Positions 45,152 to 55,963 of a stretch of 64,000 bases of DNA are shown here, in pieces. The stretch is from Mycobacterium xenopi (GTDB lineage Bacteria; Actinomycetota; Actinomycetes; Mycobacteriales; Mycobacteriaceae). The notes beneath the pieces are model-generated. The model was not told where the DNA came from, did not search any database, and worked only from the letters and a program-made list of their open reading frames with translations. A program made the translations under genes and the position numbers. Each line of letters starts with the position of its first letter. Within the stretch, counting starts at the first letter, position 1. The stretch lies in the NCBI RefSeq assembly GCF_009936235.1, contig NZ_AP022314.1:372001-436000 (forward strand). Reading direction: 5' to 3'.

Positions 45152-45220
45152 TGTACTCCCGCTCTACCCGCAGGCCAAAATGCGGGCTGCGCGACCCGCA
45201 TCGGCGCTGGGGCGGCCACG

Positions 45221-45226
45221 TATTCT
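45221..45226 (+). promoter_or_regulatory. Candidate -10 element for ask
   Basis: TATTCT fits the TAnnnT consensus of the main mycobacterial sigma factor and lies 47 bases before the ask start. GGAAGG precedes the GTG start. Confidence 0.4.
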
Positions 45227-45273
45227 GTTCTGGACTCACACCAGGCGAATCTGGCAGGACCGGAAGGGCAACA

Positions 45274-46538
<1,265 letters not shown>

Positions 46539-46539
<1 letters not shown>

Positions 46540-47582
46540 TGGTCGCGATCGGTGTTGTCGGGGCCACCGGGCAGGTGGGCCGGGTGATGCGCACGCTGCT
46601 GGAGGAACGCAATTTCCCGGCGACGTCGGTGCGGTTCTTCGCCTCGGCTCGCTCGCAGGGCCGCAAATTGCCGTTCCGCGGCGAGGAGATCGAGGTCGAG
46701 GATGCCGAGACCGCCGACCCCGCCGGTCTGGACATCGCGCTGTTTTCCGCGGGTGCGACGATGTCGAGGGTGCACGCGCCGCGGTTCGCCGCCGCCGGGG
46801 TGACGGTGATCGACAACTCCTCGGCGTGGCGCAAGGACCCGGACGTGCCGCTGGTGGTGTCCGAAGTGAACTTCGACCGGGATGTTCGCGGCGCCGGTCG
46901 CCTGCCCAAGGGCATCATCGCCAACCCGAACTGCACCACGATGGCCGCGATGCCGGTGCTCAAGGTGCTCCACGACGAAGCGTGGCTGGTGCGCCTGGTG
47001 GCCTCGACCTACCAAGCGGTCTCCGGCAGCGGCGTCGCCGGGGTCGAGGAGCTGGCCGACCAAGCCCGCGCGGTCGTCGACGACGCGGAACAACTGGTGT
47101 ACGACGGCGGCGCGGTCGAATTTCCGACGCCGAAAACGTATGTGGCCCCGATCGCGTTCAACGTGGTGCCGCTGGCCGGCGCCTTGGTCGACGACGGCTC
47201 CGGTGAAACCAACGAGGACCAGAAGTTGCGCGACGAGAGCCGCAAAATCCTTGGCATCCCAGAGCTTTCGGTCAGCGGGACGTGCGTGCGGGTCCCCGTC
47301 TTCACCGGGCATTCGCTGTCGATCAATGCCGAGTTCGCCCAACCCCTTTCGCCAGAGCGGGCTCGCGAGCTGCTCGACGGCGCGCCGGGCGTGAAGCTGG
47401 TCGATGTGCCCACCCCACTGGCCGCCGCCGGTGTCGACGAATCCCTGGTCGGCCGGATCCGGCGCGACCCCGGTGTGCCGGACGGGCGTGGCCTTGCGCT
47501 GTTCGTCTGCAGCGACAATCTGCGCAAAGGGGCTGCGCTCAACACCATCCAGATCGCCGAGCTGCTCGCCGCCGAGCTGTGA
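46539..47582 (+). CDS. asd: Aspartate-semialdehyde dehydrogenase
   Basis: Reduces aspartyl phosphate with NADPH. 347 residues: IGVVGATGQVGRVMRTLLEE (nucleotide binding), FSAGATMSR, and NPNCTTMAAMPVLK with the catalytic Cys. The catalytic His is in the VRVPVFTGHSLSINAEF segment. Coupled to ask through TGATG. Confidence 0.94.
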
Positions 47583-47589
47583 TCCGCGG

Positions 47590-48750
47590 GTGAGCTTGGC
47601 CCACGCCCGCCGGGTCACGCGGTGTTCGTTGACGGCCGCGTCTGTGGCCTGTTTTCTTGTGCCACAAGCGTTTTGGTTGGCCAACGCCGATCCGCCCGCG
47701 CCGATGCCGGAGCCGGTGCTACAGCCGCTGGCGCCGGGCGAGGTGATACGGCTCGGCCCCACCGCCGGCACCGGCACCCCCACCCGCGACTATGGCATCG
47801 GCGCCACTGACCTGTGCGCGTTCATGGAGTTTCCCAGCGGCGTGCTGCAGGTCTGCGGGGACAGCTTTCCGGGGCAGGGGGTGGGCTTCGGCCCGGGGTT
47901 CGCGCCGATCGCATTGCACGTCGACACCGCCTCGGTCGACGACCCGGCCGGCGTGCACTACTTCGGCGTGATGGGGGTGTGGGAGCCGCTGCTGGCCGAT
48001 CCCACGCCGCCGGGGGCGTCGCAGCTGCCGGCCGGGGTGGTGCAGATCAACCGGCAGAACTACCTGCTGGTCACCACGGCCGTCAACCTGGTGCCGCAAA
48101 CCTCCCGGCTGGTGAAAGCCGATCCGGCGCAAGGTAATTGGCCGACCGTACCGGGATCAGTGCGGGACGCGGCCTACCAGGACGGCCGGCAGTCACAGAT
48201 CAGCGGCTACTACGACCCGGTGCCAACGGCCGATTCAGCGACCGGCTGGGTCTACATCGTCGCCGACAGCTTCGACCGCACCCAGCCGGTCGTGCTCTAC
48301 CGTGCCACGCCGGAGACGTTCACCGACCGCTCACGCTGGCAAGGCTGGGCTGCCGGCCCCGACGGCGGCTGGAACAAGCCGCCCACCCCGTTGTGGGGCG
48401 ACCAGGTGGGCGAGATGAGCTTTCGGCAGATCGACGGCAAGGCGGTGCTGTCGTATTTCAACGCCAGCACCGGCGACATGGAGGTTCGGGTGGCCAACGA
48501 TCCGACGTCGCTGGGCACCGCGCCGGTGACCACGGTGGTGCGCCACGACGAGTGGCCCGAGCCCGCCGAAAGCCTGCCGCCGCCGTATGACAACAGGCTC
48601 GCCCAACCGTACGGCGGCTACATTTCGCCGGGGTCGACGCTGGACGAGCTGCGGGTGTTCGTCAGCCAGTGGAACAACGCCGATCCGCGAGCCCGCGCCC
48701 CGTACCGGGTCATCCAGTTCGCGGTCAATCCGTTCAAACCGGACGAGTAA
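47590..48750 (+). CDS. Secreted DUF4185 domain protein (Rv3707c type)
   Basis: 386 residues from GTG 47590, seven bases after asd. N-terminal signal peptide (TRCSLTAASVACFLVPQAFW, cleaved after ANA). The remainder is a DUF4185 beta-propeller-like domain: LCAFMEFPSGVLQVCGDSFPG, VGVWEPLLADP (seen as VMGVWEPLL), SGYYDPVPTADSATGWVYIV and GGYISPGSTLDELRVFVSQW. Predicted extracellular, glycosidase-like fold; substrate unknown. Confidence 0.83.
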   Translation: MSLAHARRVTRCSLTAASVACFLVPQAFWLANADPPAPMPEPVLQPLAPGEVIRLGPTAGTGTPTRDYGIGATDLCAFMEFPSGVLQVCGDSFPGQGVGFGPGFAPIALHVDTASVDDPAGVHYFGVMGVWEPLLADPTPPGASQLPAGVVQINRQNYLLVTTAVNLVPQTSRLVKADPAQGNWPTVPGSVRDAAYQDGRQSQISGYYDPVPTADSATGWVYIVADSFDRTQPVVLYRATPETFTDRSRWQGWAAGPDGGWNKPPTPLWGDQVGEMSFRQIDGKAVLSYFNASTGDMEVRVANDPTSLGTAPVTTVVRHDEWPEPAESLPPPYDNRLAQPYGGYISPGSTLDELRVFVSQWNNADPRARAPYRVIQFAVNPFKPDE

Positions 48751-48823
48751 CCGCCGGTACTCATAGCTCTTTCATAGCTGGAACCTAGCCCCGGCTATTG
48801 CTTGCCCGCGCATCATTCGAGGC

Positions 48824-49192
48824 ATGAGTGAAACACCTGAAACCCCAACCACGCCGACCACGGTTGCCGCCACGCCATCGACCGAGCCTGTTAAACCGTA
48901 TTGGCTCTACCGACTGGCTGCCTGGGTGGTGATCGTGGCCGGCATCTTGTTCATCGTCACGACCATCTTCTTCGCCGGCTTCCGGATCGCCGCTCACCGC
49001 GGACATCACGGCTGCCACCATCACCGGCATCCCCACGCCGCAATGTTCCACCAGGGCGGGCCGCGTCATCAGGGTGGACCCGGGGCTGTCCTGCCGGGCA
49101 GGCCGGGCGGTGCGGGCGGCGCCGGTCCCAGTGCCGGACCTGGCCAGCCCCCGCAGTCCATCGCTCCCTCGACCGCTCCAGCGCAGCCATAG
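48824..49192 (+). CDS. Small His/Gly-rich membrane protein, tandem paralogue 1
   Basis: 122 residues: an N-terminal Thr/Pro-rich cytoplasmic tail starting MSETPETPTTP, the shared helix WLYRLAAWVVIVAGILFIVTT, then a His-rich patch (HRGHHGCHHHRHPH) and a Pro/Gly-rich tail. The His cluster could bind metal, which is inference. Same plan as the two genes that follow. Related to Rv3706c/Rv3705A. Confidence 0.7.
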   Translation: MSETPETPTTPTTVAATPSTEPVKPYWLYRLAAWVVIVAGILFIVTTIFFAGFRIAAHRGHHGCHHHRHPHAAMFHQGGPRHQGGPGAVLPGRPGGAGGAGPSAGPGQPPQSIAPSTAPAQP

Positions 49193-49368
49193 CGAGTGAT
49201 TACATCGGAGCCGCTGGCGGCTCCGGAAACCCTTGTGAGCCATAGGAACTCGAGATCCTGACCAAAGCCCGGCGCCCGGTGTGGGCGCCGGGCTTCGACC
49301 ACGGCTCGCAGCGATCTCATCTCCGAACGCCGCCGCGACCACCGCCGCGTTGAGGCATGATGCGATGC

Positions 49369-49545
49369 ATGAGTGAAACACCTGGACCTTCAACCCCGCC
49401 GGTTCCCGTCGCGGCGTCACCGGCACCGCAACAACGGCCGGAACGGCTCTACCAGGTCGCGGCGTGGGTGGCGATCGTCGCGGGAATCGTGTTTGTCGTC
49501 GCGACGGCATTACTTTTCGTGTGCGCCTTTTGGTGCTGCGGGTAG
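49369..49545 (+). CDS. Small membrane protein, tandem paralogue 2
   Basis: 58 residues, MSETPGPSTPPVPVAASPAP, then RLYQVAAWVAIVAGIVFVVA, ending FVCAFWCCG. It has the leader and helix of its neighbours but no His-rich tail. The terminal Cys pair is unusual. It may be a shortened copy. Confidence 0.6.
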   Translation: MSETPGPSTPPVPVAASPAPQQRPERLYQVAAWVAIVAGIVFVVATALLFVCAFWCCG

Positions 49546-49631
49546 GGCGTGAACCCGCCGCCGGGGCATCGGCGGGTAATTTCTTGACGAGCACGGTGCA
49601 CGGGTGCTATTGGCTGGGCATGATTTAGGGC

Positions 49632-50081
49632 ATGACCGAGACACCTGAACGACCGACCCAGCCGACGTCTGCCACCCCGCCGCCCACAGCCCCCGGGCCG
49701 CCGCGCCCCGCGGCGCAGCCTCCGTTTATGACACAGCCCAGCAGGCTTTACCAGGTCGCGGCGTGGGTCGTGATCGTCGCGGGAATTGTGTTCGTGGTGG
49801 CGGTCATCTTCTTTTCCGGTGCCGCGGTCGCGGGGCATCGTCACTACTACTATCGCCACCATCACCATGGCATGTTCGTCCCCGGTGGTCCAGGCGGGCC
49901 GCCGCCCGGACCGGGGCAGTGGTATGTCTTCCCCGGCGGCCCTGGTGGGCCGGGTTCCCCGCCCGGTGGACCGGGCATGATGCCAGGCCCGGGCATGATG
50001 CCAGGTCCCGGGATGATGCCCGGCATGCGCCCGGGCGCTCCCACGCAGCCGTCGCCGACGACTCCACCACCCCGCCCGTAG
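49632..50081 (+). CDS. Small His/Pro/Gly-rich membrane protein, tandem paralogue 3
   Basis: 149 residues: MTETPERPTQPTSATPPPTA, helix RLYQVAAWVVIVAGIVFVVA, a His/Tyr cluster (HRHYYYRHHHHG) and a tail of PGPGMM repeats ending in PPPRP. The near-identical helix (YQVAAWVxIVAGIVFVVA) shows recent duplication with the previous gene. Confidence 0.7.
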   Translation: MTETPERPTQPTSATPPPTAPGPPRPAAQPPFMTQPSRLYQVAAWVVIVAGIVFVVAVIFFSGAAVAGHRHYYYRHHHHGMFVPGGPGGPPPGPGQWYVFPGGPGGPGSPPGGPGMMPGPGMMPGPGMMPGMRPGAPTQPSPTTPPPRP

Positions 50082-50263
50082 CTGACCGAAAATGTTTGTT
50101 GCGCATACATTTTCGGCGTCGGCCGATTCAGCCTGCGTATTGACGTCCAGATCACCAGGGCTGCAACGTGATTCGACGCGTTGCGAGGACGTAAAGAATC
50201 CAGGCGAAGCTATTAGCGGCCCAGCCTTCTGTTTGGGATCTGTAGTTGGCATGATCGAGCCCT

Positions 50264-50692
50264 ATGAGCATCGAAGCCATCTATACCGCAGAGTCCACCG
50301 CCACCGGAGGAGGCCGCGACGGGCACGTGAAATCGTCGGACGGTCGCATCGACCTCGAGACCCGTCCGCCGAAGCCGATGGGCGGCAGCGGCGAAGGCAC
50401 GAACCCGGAGCAACTATTCTCCGCCGGCTATGCCGCCTGCTTCCTGGGCGCGCTGCGTCTGGTGGCCGGCCGAAGCAATGTCAAACTTCCCGACAACACC
50501 GACGTCACCGTCAAGATCGGCATCGGCCGCACACCCGAAGGCGGGTTCGGGTTGAGCGGCAACATCGTCGGCAATTTGCCCGGGCTCGACCAGAAGGCCG
50601 CCGATGATCTGATGCAGCAGGCCCACCAGGTTTGCCCGTACTCCAACGCCACCCGTGGCAACGTCGACGTCGACGTCTCGGCCAGGGTGTAG
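50264..50692 (+). CDS. ohr: Organic hydroperoxide reductase (Ohr, OsmC family)
   Basis: Reduces organic peroxides with a Cys pair. 142 residues. Cys59 (GYAACFLGAL) and Cys124 (HQVCPYSNATRGN) are the catalytic pair; GGSGEGTNPEQLF is the family motif. ATG 50264. No OhrR regulator is adjacent. The gene is inserted next to the ergothioneine operon, another redox-defence system. The stretch 50082-50263 holds no gene. Confidence 0.94.
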   Translation: MSIEAIYTAESTATGGGRDGHVKSSDGRIDLETRPPKPMGGSGEGTNPEQLFSAGYAACFLGALRLVAGRSNVKLPDNTDVTVKIGIGRTPEGGFGLSGNIVGNLPGLDQKAADDLMQQAHQVCPYSNATRGNVDVDVSARV

Positions 50693-50696
50693 CCGC

Positions 50697-51353
50697 GTGC
50701 GGGTCACCGCCGCGGCGCTAAGCACCGGGCTGGTGGTCGGCGGCCTCGGCGCACCCTTGGGCACCTCGCCCGCCGCGGCCCGCCCGTCGGATCCCGGTGT
50801 GGTCAACTACGCGGTGCTGGGCAAGGGCTCGGTGGGCAACATCGTCGGCGGCCCGATGCGCTGGGAATCGGTGTCCACCGAGCCGTACCAGGCCTATTGG
50901 GTCGACGAGCCGGTGTGCAACAACTGGGCGGACATCGGCTTGCCGGAGGTGTACAACGACCCGGACCTGGCGTCGTTCAACAGCGCTGTCACCCAGACGA
51001 CAGCCACCGACCAGACCCACTTCGTCAAGCAGGCGGTGGGCGTGTTCGCCACCGGCGACGCCGCGGACCGGGCGTTTCACCGTGTCGTGGACCGCACCGT
51101 CGGCTGCTCGGGGCTGACCACCGCGATGCACCTGGACAACGGCGCCACCCAGGTGTGGTCGTTCGACGGGGGGCCGCCGACCTCCACCGACGCGGCCTGG
51201 ACCAAACAGGAAGCCGGCACCGATCGGCGCTGCTTCACCCAGACCCGGCTGCGCGAAAACGTGTTGCTGCAGGCCAAGGTGTGCCAGTCCGGCAACGGCG
51301 GTCCGGCGGTGAATGCGCTGGCCGGGGCCATGCAGAACACGCTCGGCCAGTAG
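50697..51353 (+). CDS. Secreted PknH-like sensor domain protein (Rv3705c type)
   Basis: 218 residues from GTG 50697, with a signal peptide (AALSTGLVVGGLGAP ... PAAA). The mature domain resembles the extracellular PknH sensor domain: CNNWADIGLPEVYNDPDL (with the first Cys), VGCSGLTTAM, DRRCFTQTRLRENVLLQAKVC, four Cys for two disulfides. Ligand unknown. Lies just upstream of egtA. Confidence 0.8.
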   Translation: MRVTAAALSTGLVVGGLGAPLGTSPAAARPSDPGVVNYAVLGKGSVGNIVGGPMRWESVSTEPYQAYWVDEPVCNNWADIGLPEVYNDPDLASFNSAVTQTTATDQTHFVKQAVGVFATGDAADRAFHRVVDRTVGCSGLTTAMHLDNGATQVWSFDGGPPTSTDAAWTKQEAGTDRRCFTQTRLRENVLLQAKVCQSGNGGPAVNALAGAMQNTLGQ

Positions 51354-51499
51354 GTGGCGTGCCCGGCACGCGGACCCAACCCGCGGGAAATATGTCGGTG
51401 CCGTCTGCAAGATTGACGATGGATGGCTATCGTGCCCGATAACCGCGCGCTACCACGGTCCGTTGACGCACCGCGTTGGGGCCGGGAGGGATCGATAAT

Positions 51500-52770
51500 A
51501 TGGCGGTCGCGTCGCAGCTGGCTGGTATCCGCTCGGGAGAGGCCGAACTGGCCGGTTCATCGGCGGCCGCGCAGTATCTCGCCGACACGTGCCTGACCGA
51601 CGGGCCGCTGGGGCGGGTCGGCCTGGAAATCGAGGCGCACTGCTACGACCCGGCCGCTCCGTACCGCCGGCCGAGCTGGGACGAAATCACCGACGTCGTC
51701 GCGGCGCTTCCCACACTGCCCGGCGGCAGTACAGTCAGCGTCGAACCCGGCGGTGCCGTCGAACTTTCCAGCCCGCCGGTGGCCGGGGTGCTGCCGGCGA
51801 TCGCGGCGATGACCAGCGATCAGCAAGTGCTGCGGTCCGCCTTCGCCGATGCCGGGCTGGGCCTGGTGGCGCTGGGCGCGGACCCGCTGCGCCCGGCCAT
51901 GCGGGTCAACCCGGGGCGCGTTACCGCGCCATGGAACAATTCTTCGCCGCCAGCCACACCGGAGTTGCGGGCGCGGCCATGATGACGTCGACGGCGTCGA
52001 TCCAGGTCAACGTCGATGCCGGCCCGCAAACCGGGTGGGCGGCACGGGTGCGGCTGGCGCACGCGCTCGGGCCGACGATGATCGCGATCGCCGCCAACTC
52101 CCCGCTGCTGGGCGGGAGGTTCTCCGGCTGGCTGTCGACGCGGCAGCGGGTGTGGGGTCAGCTCGACGCGGCGCGCTGCGGGCCGGTGCTGGCCGCCAGC
52201 GGTGACGATCCGGGCACCGACTGGGCGCGCTACGCGCTCAAGGCCCCGGTGATGTTGGTGCACAACCCCGACGCGGTGCCGGTGATGCACTATGTGCCGT
52301 TCGCCGAGTGGGCCGACGGCCGCACGATGCTCGGCGGTCGGCGCCCCACCGTCGCTGACCTCGACTACCACCTCACCACCCTGTTTCCCCCGGTGCGCCC
52401 CCGCGGCTGGCTGGAGATCCGCTACCTCGACAGCGTCCCGGGCGACATGTGGCCCGCCGTGGTGTTCACGCTGGTGACGCTGCTGGACGACCCGGTGGCC
52501 GCCGACGCCGCCGCCGAAGCCGTCGCACCCGTGGCCACCGCGTGGGACACCGCGGCCCGGATCGGGCTGGGCGACCGGCGGCTGTATGCGGCCGCCAACC
52601 GGTGTGTGGCCATAGCCGCCGAGCGGGCGCCGGCGCAGCTACACGAGGGAATGCGACGGCTGATCGAGGCGGTCGAGCAAGGGCGGTGTCCGGCCGACGA
52701 TTTTTCCGACCGGGTGATCGGGCACGGCATCGCGCCCACCGTCGCGCGGTTGGCGCAAGGGGAGTCGTGA
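51500..52770 (+). pseudogene. egtA: Glutamate-cysteine ligase EgtA, single frameshift
   Basis: Makes gamma-glutamylcysteine for ergothioneine. The N-terminal part from ATG 51500 (MAVASQLAGIRSGEAELAG) includes GRVGLEIEAHCYDP and VSVEPGGAVELSSPP. At the G4 run 51913-51916 the frame breaks: a fifth G would read NPGARYRAMEQFFAASHTG and continue to the stop at 52770 (TMIAIAANSPLLGGRFSGW, WLEIRYLDSVPGDMWPAVVF). As written the protein ends at 51982 after about 160 residues. The rest of the operon is intact, so this may be a sequencing error. Confidence 0.88.
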
Positions 52771-54050
52771 GGTTACAAGAAAAGCTGGCCCGCGACCTGA
52801 CCCGGGCGCGGGAGCGCACGCTGCGGCTGGTCGACTTCGACGACGCCGAACTGCGCCGCCAATACCACCCGCTGATGAGTCCCCTGGTGTGGGATCTCGC
52901 GCACATCGGTCAGCAGGAAGAACTCTGGCTGCTGCGCGGCGGTGACCCTCACCGGCCGGGCATGCTGCCCGCGGACGTCGAGGTCCTCTACGACGCCTTC
53001 GTGTATTCCCGCGCCAGCCGCGCGGATCTGCCGCTGCTGTCCCCGGCCCAGGCGCGGGCGTTTTGCCGTACCGTCCGCTCGGCTGCGCTGGACGCCTTGG
53101 ACGCCGCACCCGACGAGCCCGACGCGAACTTCGTCTTCGGCATGGTGGTCAGCCACGAACACCAGCACGACGAAACCATGCTGCAGGCGCTGAACCTGCG
53201 CACCGGCCCGCCTCTGCTGGCCGCCTCGGCCACGTTGCCGTCCGGTCGGCCGGGTGTGGCCGGGACGTCGGTGCTGGTGCCCGGCGGCCCGTTCGTGCTC
53301 GGTGTCGACGCCGCCGACGAACCGTTCGCGCTGGACAACGAACGCCCTGCCCACATCGTCGACGTCCCGTCGTTCCGGATCGGGCGCGTCCCGGTCACCA
53401 ACGGCGAGTGGCGCCAGTTCATCGACGACGGCGGCTACCACCAGCCGCGATGGTGGTCGGCGCGCGGGTGGCAGCACCGCCAACAAGCCGGATTGACCGG
53501 CCCGCAGTTCTGGGCCGCCGACGGGCAGACCCGCACCCGGTTCGGCCACGTCGAGGCGATTCCCGACGACGAACCGGTCCAGCACGTCACGTACTTCGAG
53601 GCCGAGGCCTATGCCGCGTGGGCCGGCGCGCGGCTGCCCACCGAAATCGAATGGGAGAAGGCATGCGCATGGGACCCGGCCGTCAACGCGCGGCGCCGCT
53701 ACCCGTGGGGCGCCGCGGAACCCTCCGCGGCGCACGCCAACCTCGGCGGCCGCGCGCTGCGACCGGCCCCGGTCGGCGCCTACCCGGCCGGCGCGTCGGC
53801 GTACGGGGCCGAACAGATGCTGGGCGACGTCTGGGAGTGGACCAGCTCGCCGCTGCAACCCTGGCCCGGGTTTACGCCGATGATCTATCAGCGCTATTCG
53901 CAGCCGTTCTTCGGCGGCGACTATCGAGTGCTGCGCGGCGGCTCGTGGGCAGTGGAGCCGGCGATCCTGCGGCCCAGCTTCCGCAATTGGGATCACCCGT
54001 ACCGCCGGCAGATCTTCGCCGGCGTCAGGTTGGCGTGGGACGTGCCCTGA
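52767..54050 (+). CDS. egtB: Iron-dependent sulfoxide synthase EgtB
   Basis: Joins gamma-glutamylcysteine to hercynine with O2. 427 residues, GTG 52767 overlapping the egtA stop. The N-terminal DinB-like domain supplies iron ligands (DLAHIGQQEE and the SHEHQHDE motif). The C-terminal formylglycine-generating-enzyme-like domain has GWQHRQQAG, LPTEIEWEKA, EQMLGDVWEWTSSPLQPWPG and VLRGGSWAVEP. Coupled to egtC by TGATG. Confidence 0.94.
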   Translation: MRLQEKLARDLTRARERTLRLVDFDDAELRRQYHPLMSPLVWDLAHIGQQEELWLLRGGDPHRPGMLPADVEVLYDAFVYSRASRADLPLLSPAQARAFCRTVRSAALDALDAAPDEPDANFVFGMVVSHEHQHDETMLQALNLRTGPPLLAASATLPSGRPGVAGTSVLVPGGPFVLGVDAADEPFALDNERPAHIVDVPSFRIGRVPVTNGEWRQFIDDGGYHQPRWWSARGWQHRQQAGLTGPQFWAADGQTRTRFGHVEAIPDDEPVQHVTYFEAEAYAAWAGARLPTEIEWEKACAWDPAVNARRRYPWGAAEPSAAHANLGGRALRPAPVGAYPAGASAYGAEQMLGDVWEWTSSPLQPWPGFTPMIYQRYSQPFFGGDYRVLRGGSWAVEPAILRPSFRNWDHPYRRQIFAGVRLAWDVP

Positions 54051-54748
54051 TGTGCCGTCACCTCGGATGGCTGGGTCGCGCGGTCACCGTCTCCTCGCTG
54101 GTGTTGGACCCGCCACACAGCCTGCGGGTGCAGTCGTATGCGCCGCGCCGCCAAAAGCACGGCATGATGAACGCCGACGGCTGGGGCGTCGGGTTTTTCG
54201 ACGGGGCCACGCCGCGACGCTGGCGCAGCACGGCGCCGCTGTGGGGTGACGTGTCGTTTCATTCCGTGGCGCCGGCGCTGCGCAGCCACTGCGTGGTGGC
54301 ATCGGTGCGTTCCGCGACCGTCGGCATGCCGATCGAGGTCAGTGCGACAGCACCGTTCACCGACGGGCGGTGGCTGCTGGCGCACAACGGCGTGGTGGAC
54401 CGCAAGGTGCTGCCTCCTCCAGCTTCGGCCGAACCGGTCTGCGACAGCACGATTCTCGCTGAGTTCATCTTCACGCGAGGTCTCGACGCCCTGGCTGAGG
54501 TGATCCGCCAACTCGGGGCCGGCGACCCGAATGCCCGGCTGAACATCTTGGCGGCCAACGGTTCCCGACTATTGGCCACGACCTGGGGAGACACCCTGTC
54601 GGTGCTGCGTCGGGACGACGGCGTAGTGGTGGCCAGCGAGCCGTATGACGACGACCCCAACTGGGAAGACGTTCCCGACCGCCACGTCGTCGAAGTCACC
54701 GCCGACGGCGTCACGTTGACCGCGCTGGAAGCCACGAAAGGATCTTGA
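54050..54748 (+). CDS. egtC: Gamma-glutamyl hercynylcysteine sulfoxide amidohydrolase EgtC
   Basis: Removes the glutamate. 232 residues, class II glutamine-amidotransferase fold: the nucleophile is Cys2 (MCRHLGWLG), with NADGWGVGFFDG, FTDGRWLLAHNGVVD and DSTILAEFIF. ATG 54050 overlaps the egtB stop, and its own stop overlaps egtD. Confidence 0.94.
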   Translation: MCRHLGWLGRAVTVSSLVLDPPHSLRVQSYAPRRQKHGMMNADGWGVGFFDGATPRRWRSTAPLWGDVSFHSVAPALRSHCVVASVRSATVGMPIEVSATAPFTDGRWLLAHNGVVDRKVLPPPASAEPVCDSTILAEFIFTRGLDALAEVIRQLGAGDPNARLNILAANGSRLLATTWGDTLSVLRRDDGVVVASEPYDDDPNWEDVPDRHVVEVTADGVTLTALEATKGS

Positions 54749-55713
54749 TGACGCTGTCACTGTCGAACCACCTGGCCGAAGACTCGGCATATCACGCCTT
54801 GCGACGCGATGTGTTCGACGGCTTGCGGCGCTCACCAAAGTCGTTGCCGCCCAAGTGGTTCTACGATTCAGTCGGCAGCGAACTGTTCGACCAGATCACT
54901 CGGCTGCCCGAGTACTACCCCACCCGGGCCGAGGCCGAGATCTTGTCTGCCCGCTCAGCGGAGATCGCGTCAGCGACCGGCGCGGACACCCTGGTCGAAC
55001 TGGGCAGCGGAACATCGGCGAAGACACGCATGCTGCTCGACGCGTTGTGCGAGCAAGGTTCACTACGCAGGTTCGTGCCGTTCGACGTCGACGCCAGCAT
55101 GCTGCAGTCGGCCGCCACCGCCGTGCAGGCCGAGTACCCGAACCTCGAAATCGCCGCTGTGTGCGGCGATTTCGAGGAGCACCTGGGCGAAATCCCGGGC
55201 GGCGGGCGGCGGCTGTTCGCGTTTTTGGGGTCGACGATCGGCAATCTCACGCCCGGGCCGCGCGCGCAATTCCTGGCCGCGCTGGCCGACGCGTTGCAAC
55301 CCGGCGACAGCCTGCTGCTGGGCACGGACCTGGTCAAGGACACCGACCGGCTGGTCCGCGCCTACGACGACGCCGCCGGGGTGACCGCACGGTTCAACCG
55401 CAATGTGCTCGCGGTGATCAACCGTGAACTCGACGCCGATTTCGCCATCGACGCCTATGCCCACGTCGCCCGCTGGAACGCCGGGGCGGAGCGGATCGAG
55501 ATGTGGTTGCGCGCCGAAACTCCGCAACGCGTGCGAATCGGTGCGTTGAATTTGACCGTCGAGTTCGCGGCCGGCGAGGAGATGCTCACCGAGGTGTCGT
55601 GCAAATTCCGCATCGAGGCGGTGGCCGCCGAATTGGCCGCGGCCGGGCTGCAACGCACCCGGTGGTGGACCGATGACTCTGGCGACTTCGCGCTGTCGCT
55701 GGCGGTGAAATGA
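54748..55713 (+). CDS. egtD: L-histidine N(alpha)-methyltransferase EgtD
   Basis: Trimethylates histidine to hercynine. 321 residues from ATG 54748. SAM site TLVELGSGTSAKTRMLLDAL, then FDVDASML and FAFLGSTIGNLTP. The histidine-binding region includes FDQITRLPEYYPTRAEAEIL, and the C-terminus has MLTEVSCKFRIEAV. No egtE follows; the next gene is a P450. Confidence 0.94.
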   Translation: MTLSLSNHLAEDSAYHALRRDVFDGLRRSPKSLPPKWFYDSVGSELFDQITRLPEYYPTRAEAEILSARSAEIASATGADTLVELGSGTSAKTRMLLDALCEQGSLRRFVPFDVDASMLQSAATAVQAEYPNLEIAAVCGDFEEHLGEIPGGGRRLFAFLGSTIGNLTPGPRAQFLAALADALQPGDSLLLGTDLVKDTDRLVRAYDDAAGVTARFNRNVLAVINRELDADFAIDAYAHVARWNAGAERIEMWLRAETPQRVRIGALNLTVEFAAGEEMLTEVSCKFRIEAVAAELAAAGLQRTRWWTDDSGDFALSLAVK

Positions 55714-55963
55714 GCGGCGCCGAGGCCGGCAGACTGCGAGCGACGTCGCGTTATGCGCTTCGCGCAAACCGCCGCCCGACGACCACGGTGTTGAATCGGC
55801 GGCGGCGGCCAGCGCCAACGACAGTTCAGCGAAGCCGCTGGCGGCGCCATAGAAGACGCGGTCGGCGGCGGTGGGCCGAATAGGGTAGTCGGATACGCTA
55901 TCCGCGGTAGCGCGTCGACGGAAATATGGCTTTCCTCGACGGCGACTCGAACTCGGTGCGCTT

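Noticed and set aside
52773..53996. 407-codon minus-strand frame opposite egtB
   Set aside because: Shadow of the well-identified EgtB; no ribosome binding site and no domain.
55714..55963. Remnant of egtE between egtD and the P450
   Set aside because: Minus- and plus-strand translations show no PLP-lyase motif; the short minus-strand frame with FYGAASGFAELSLAL could not be assigned.
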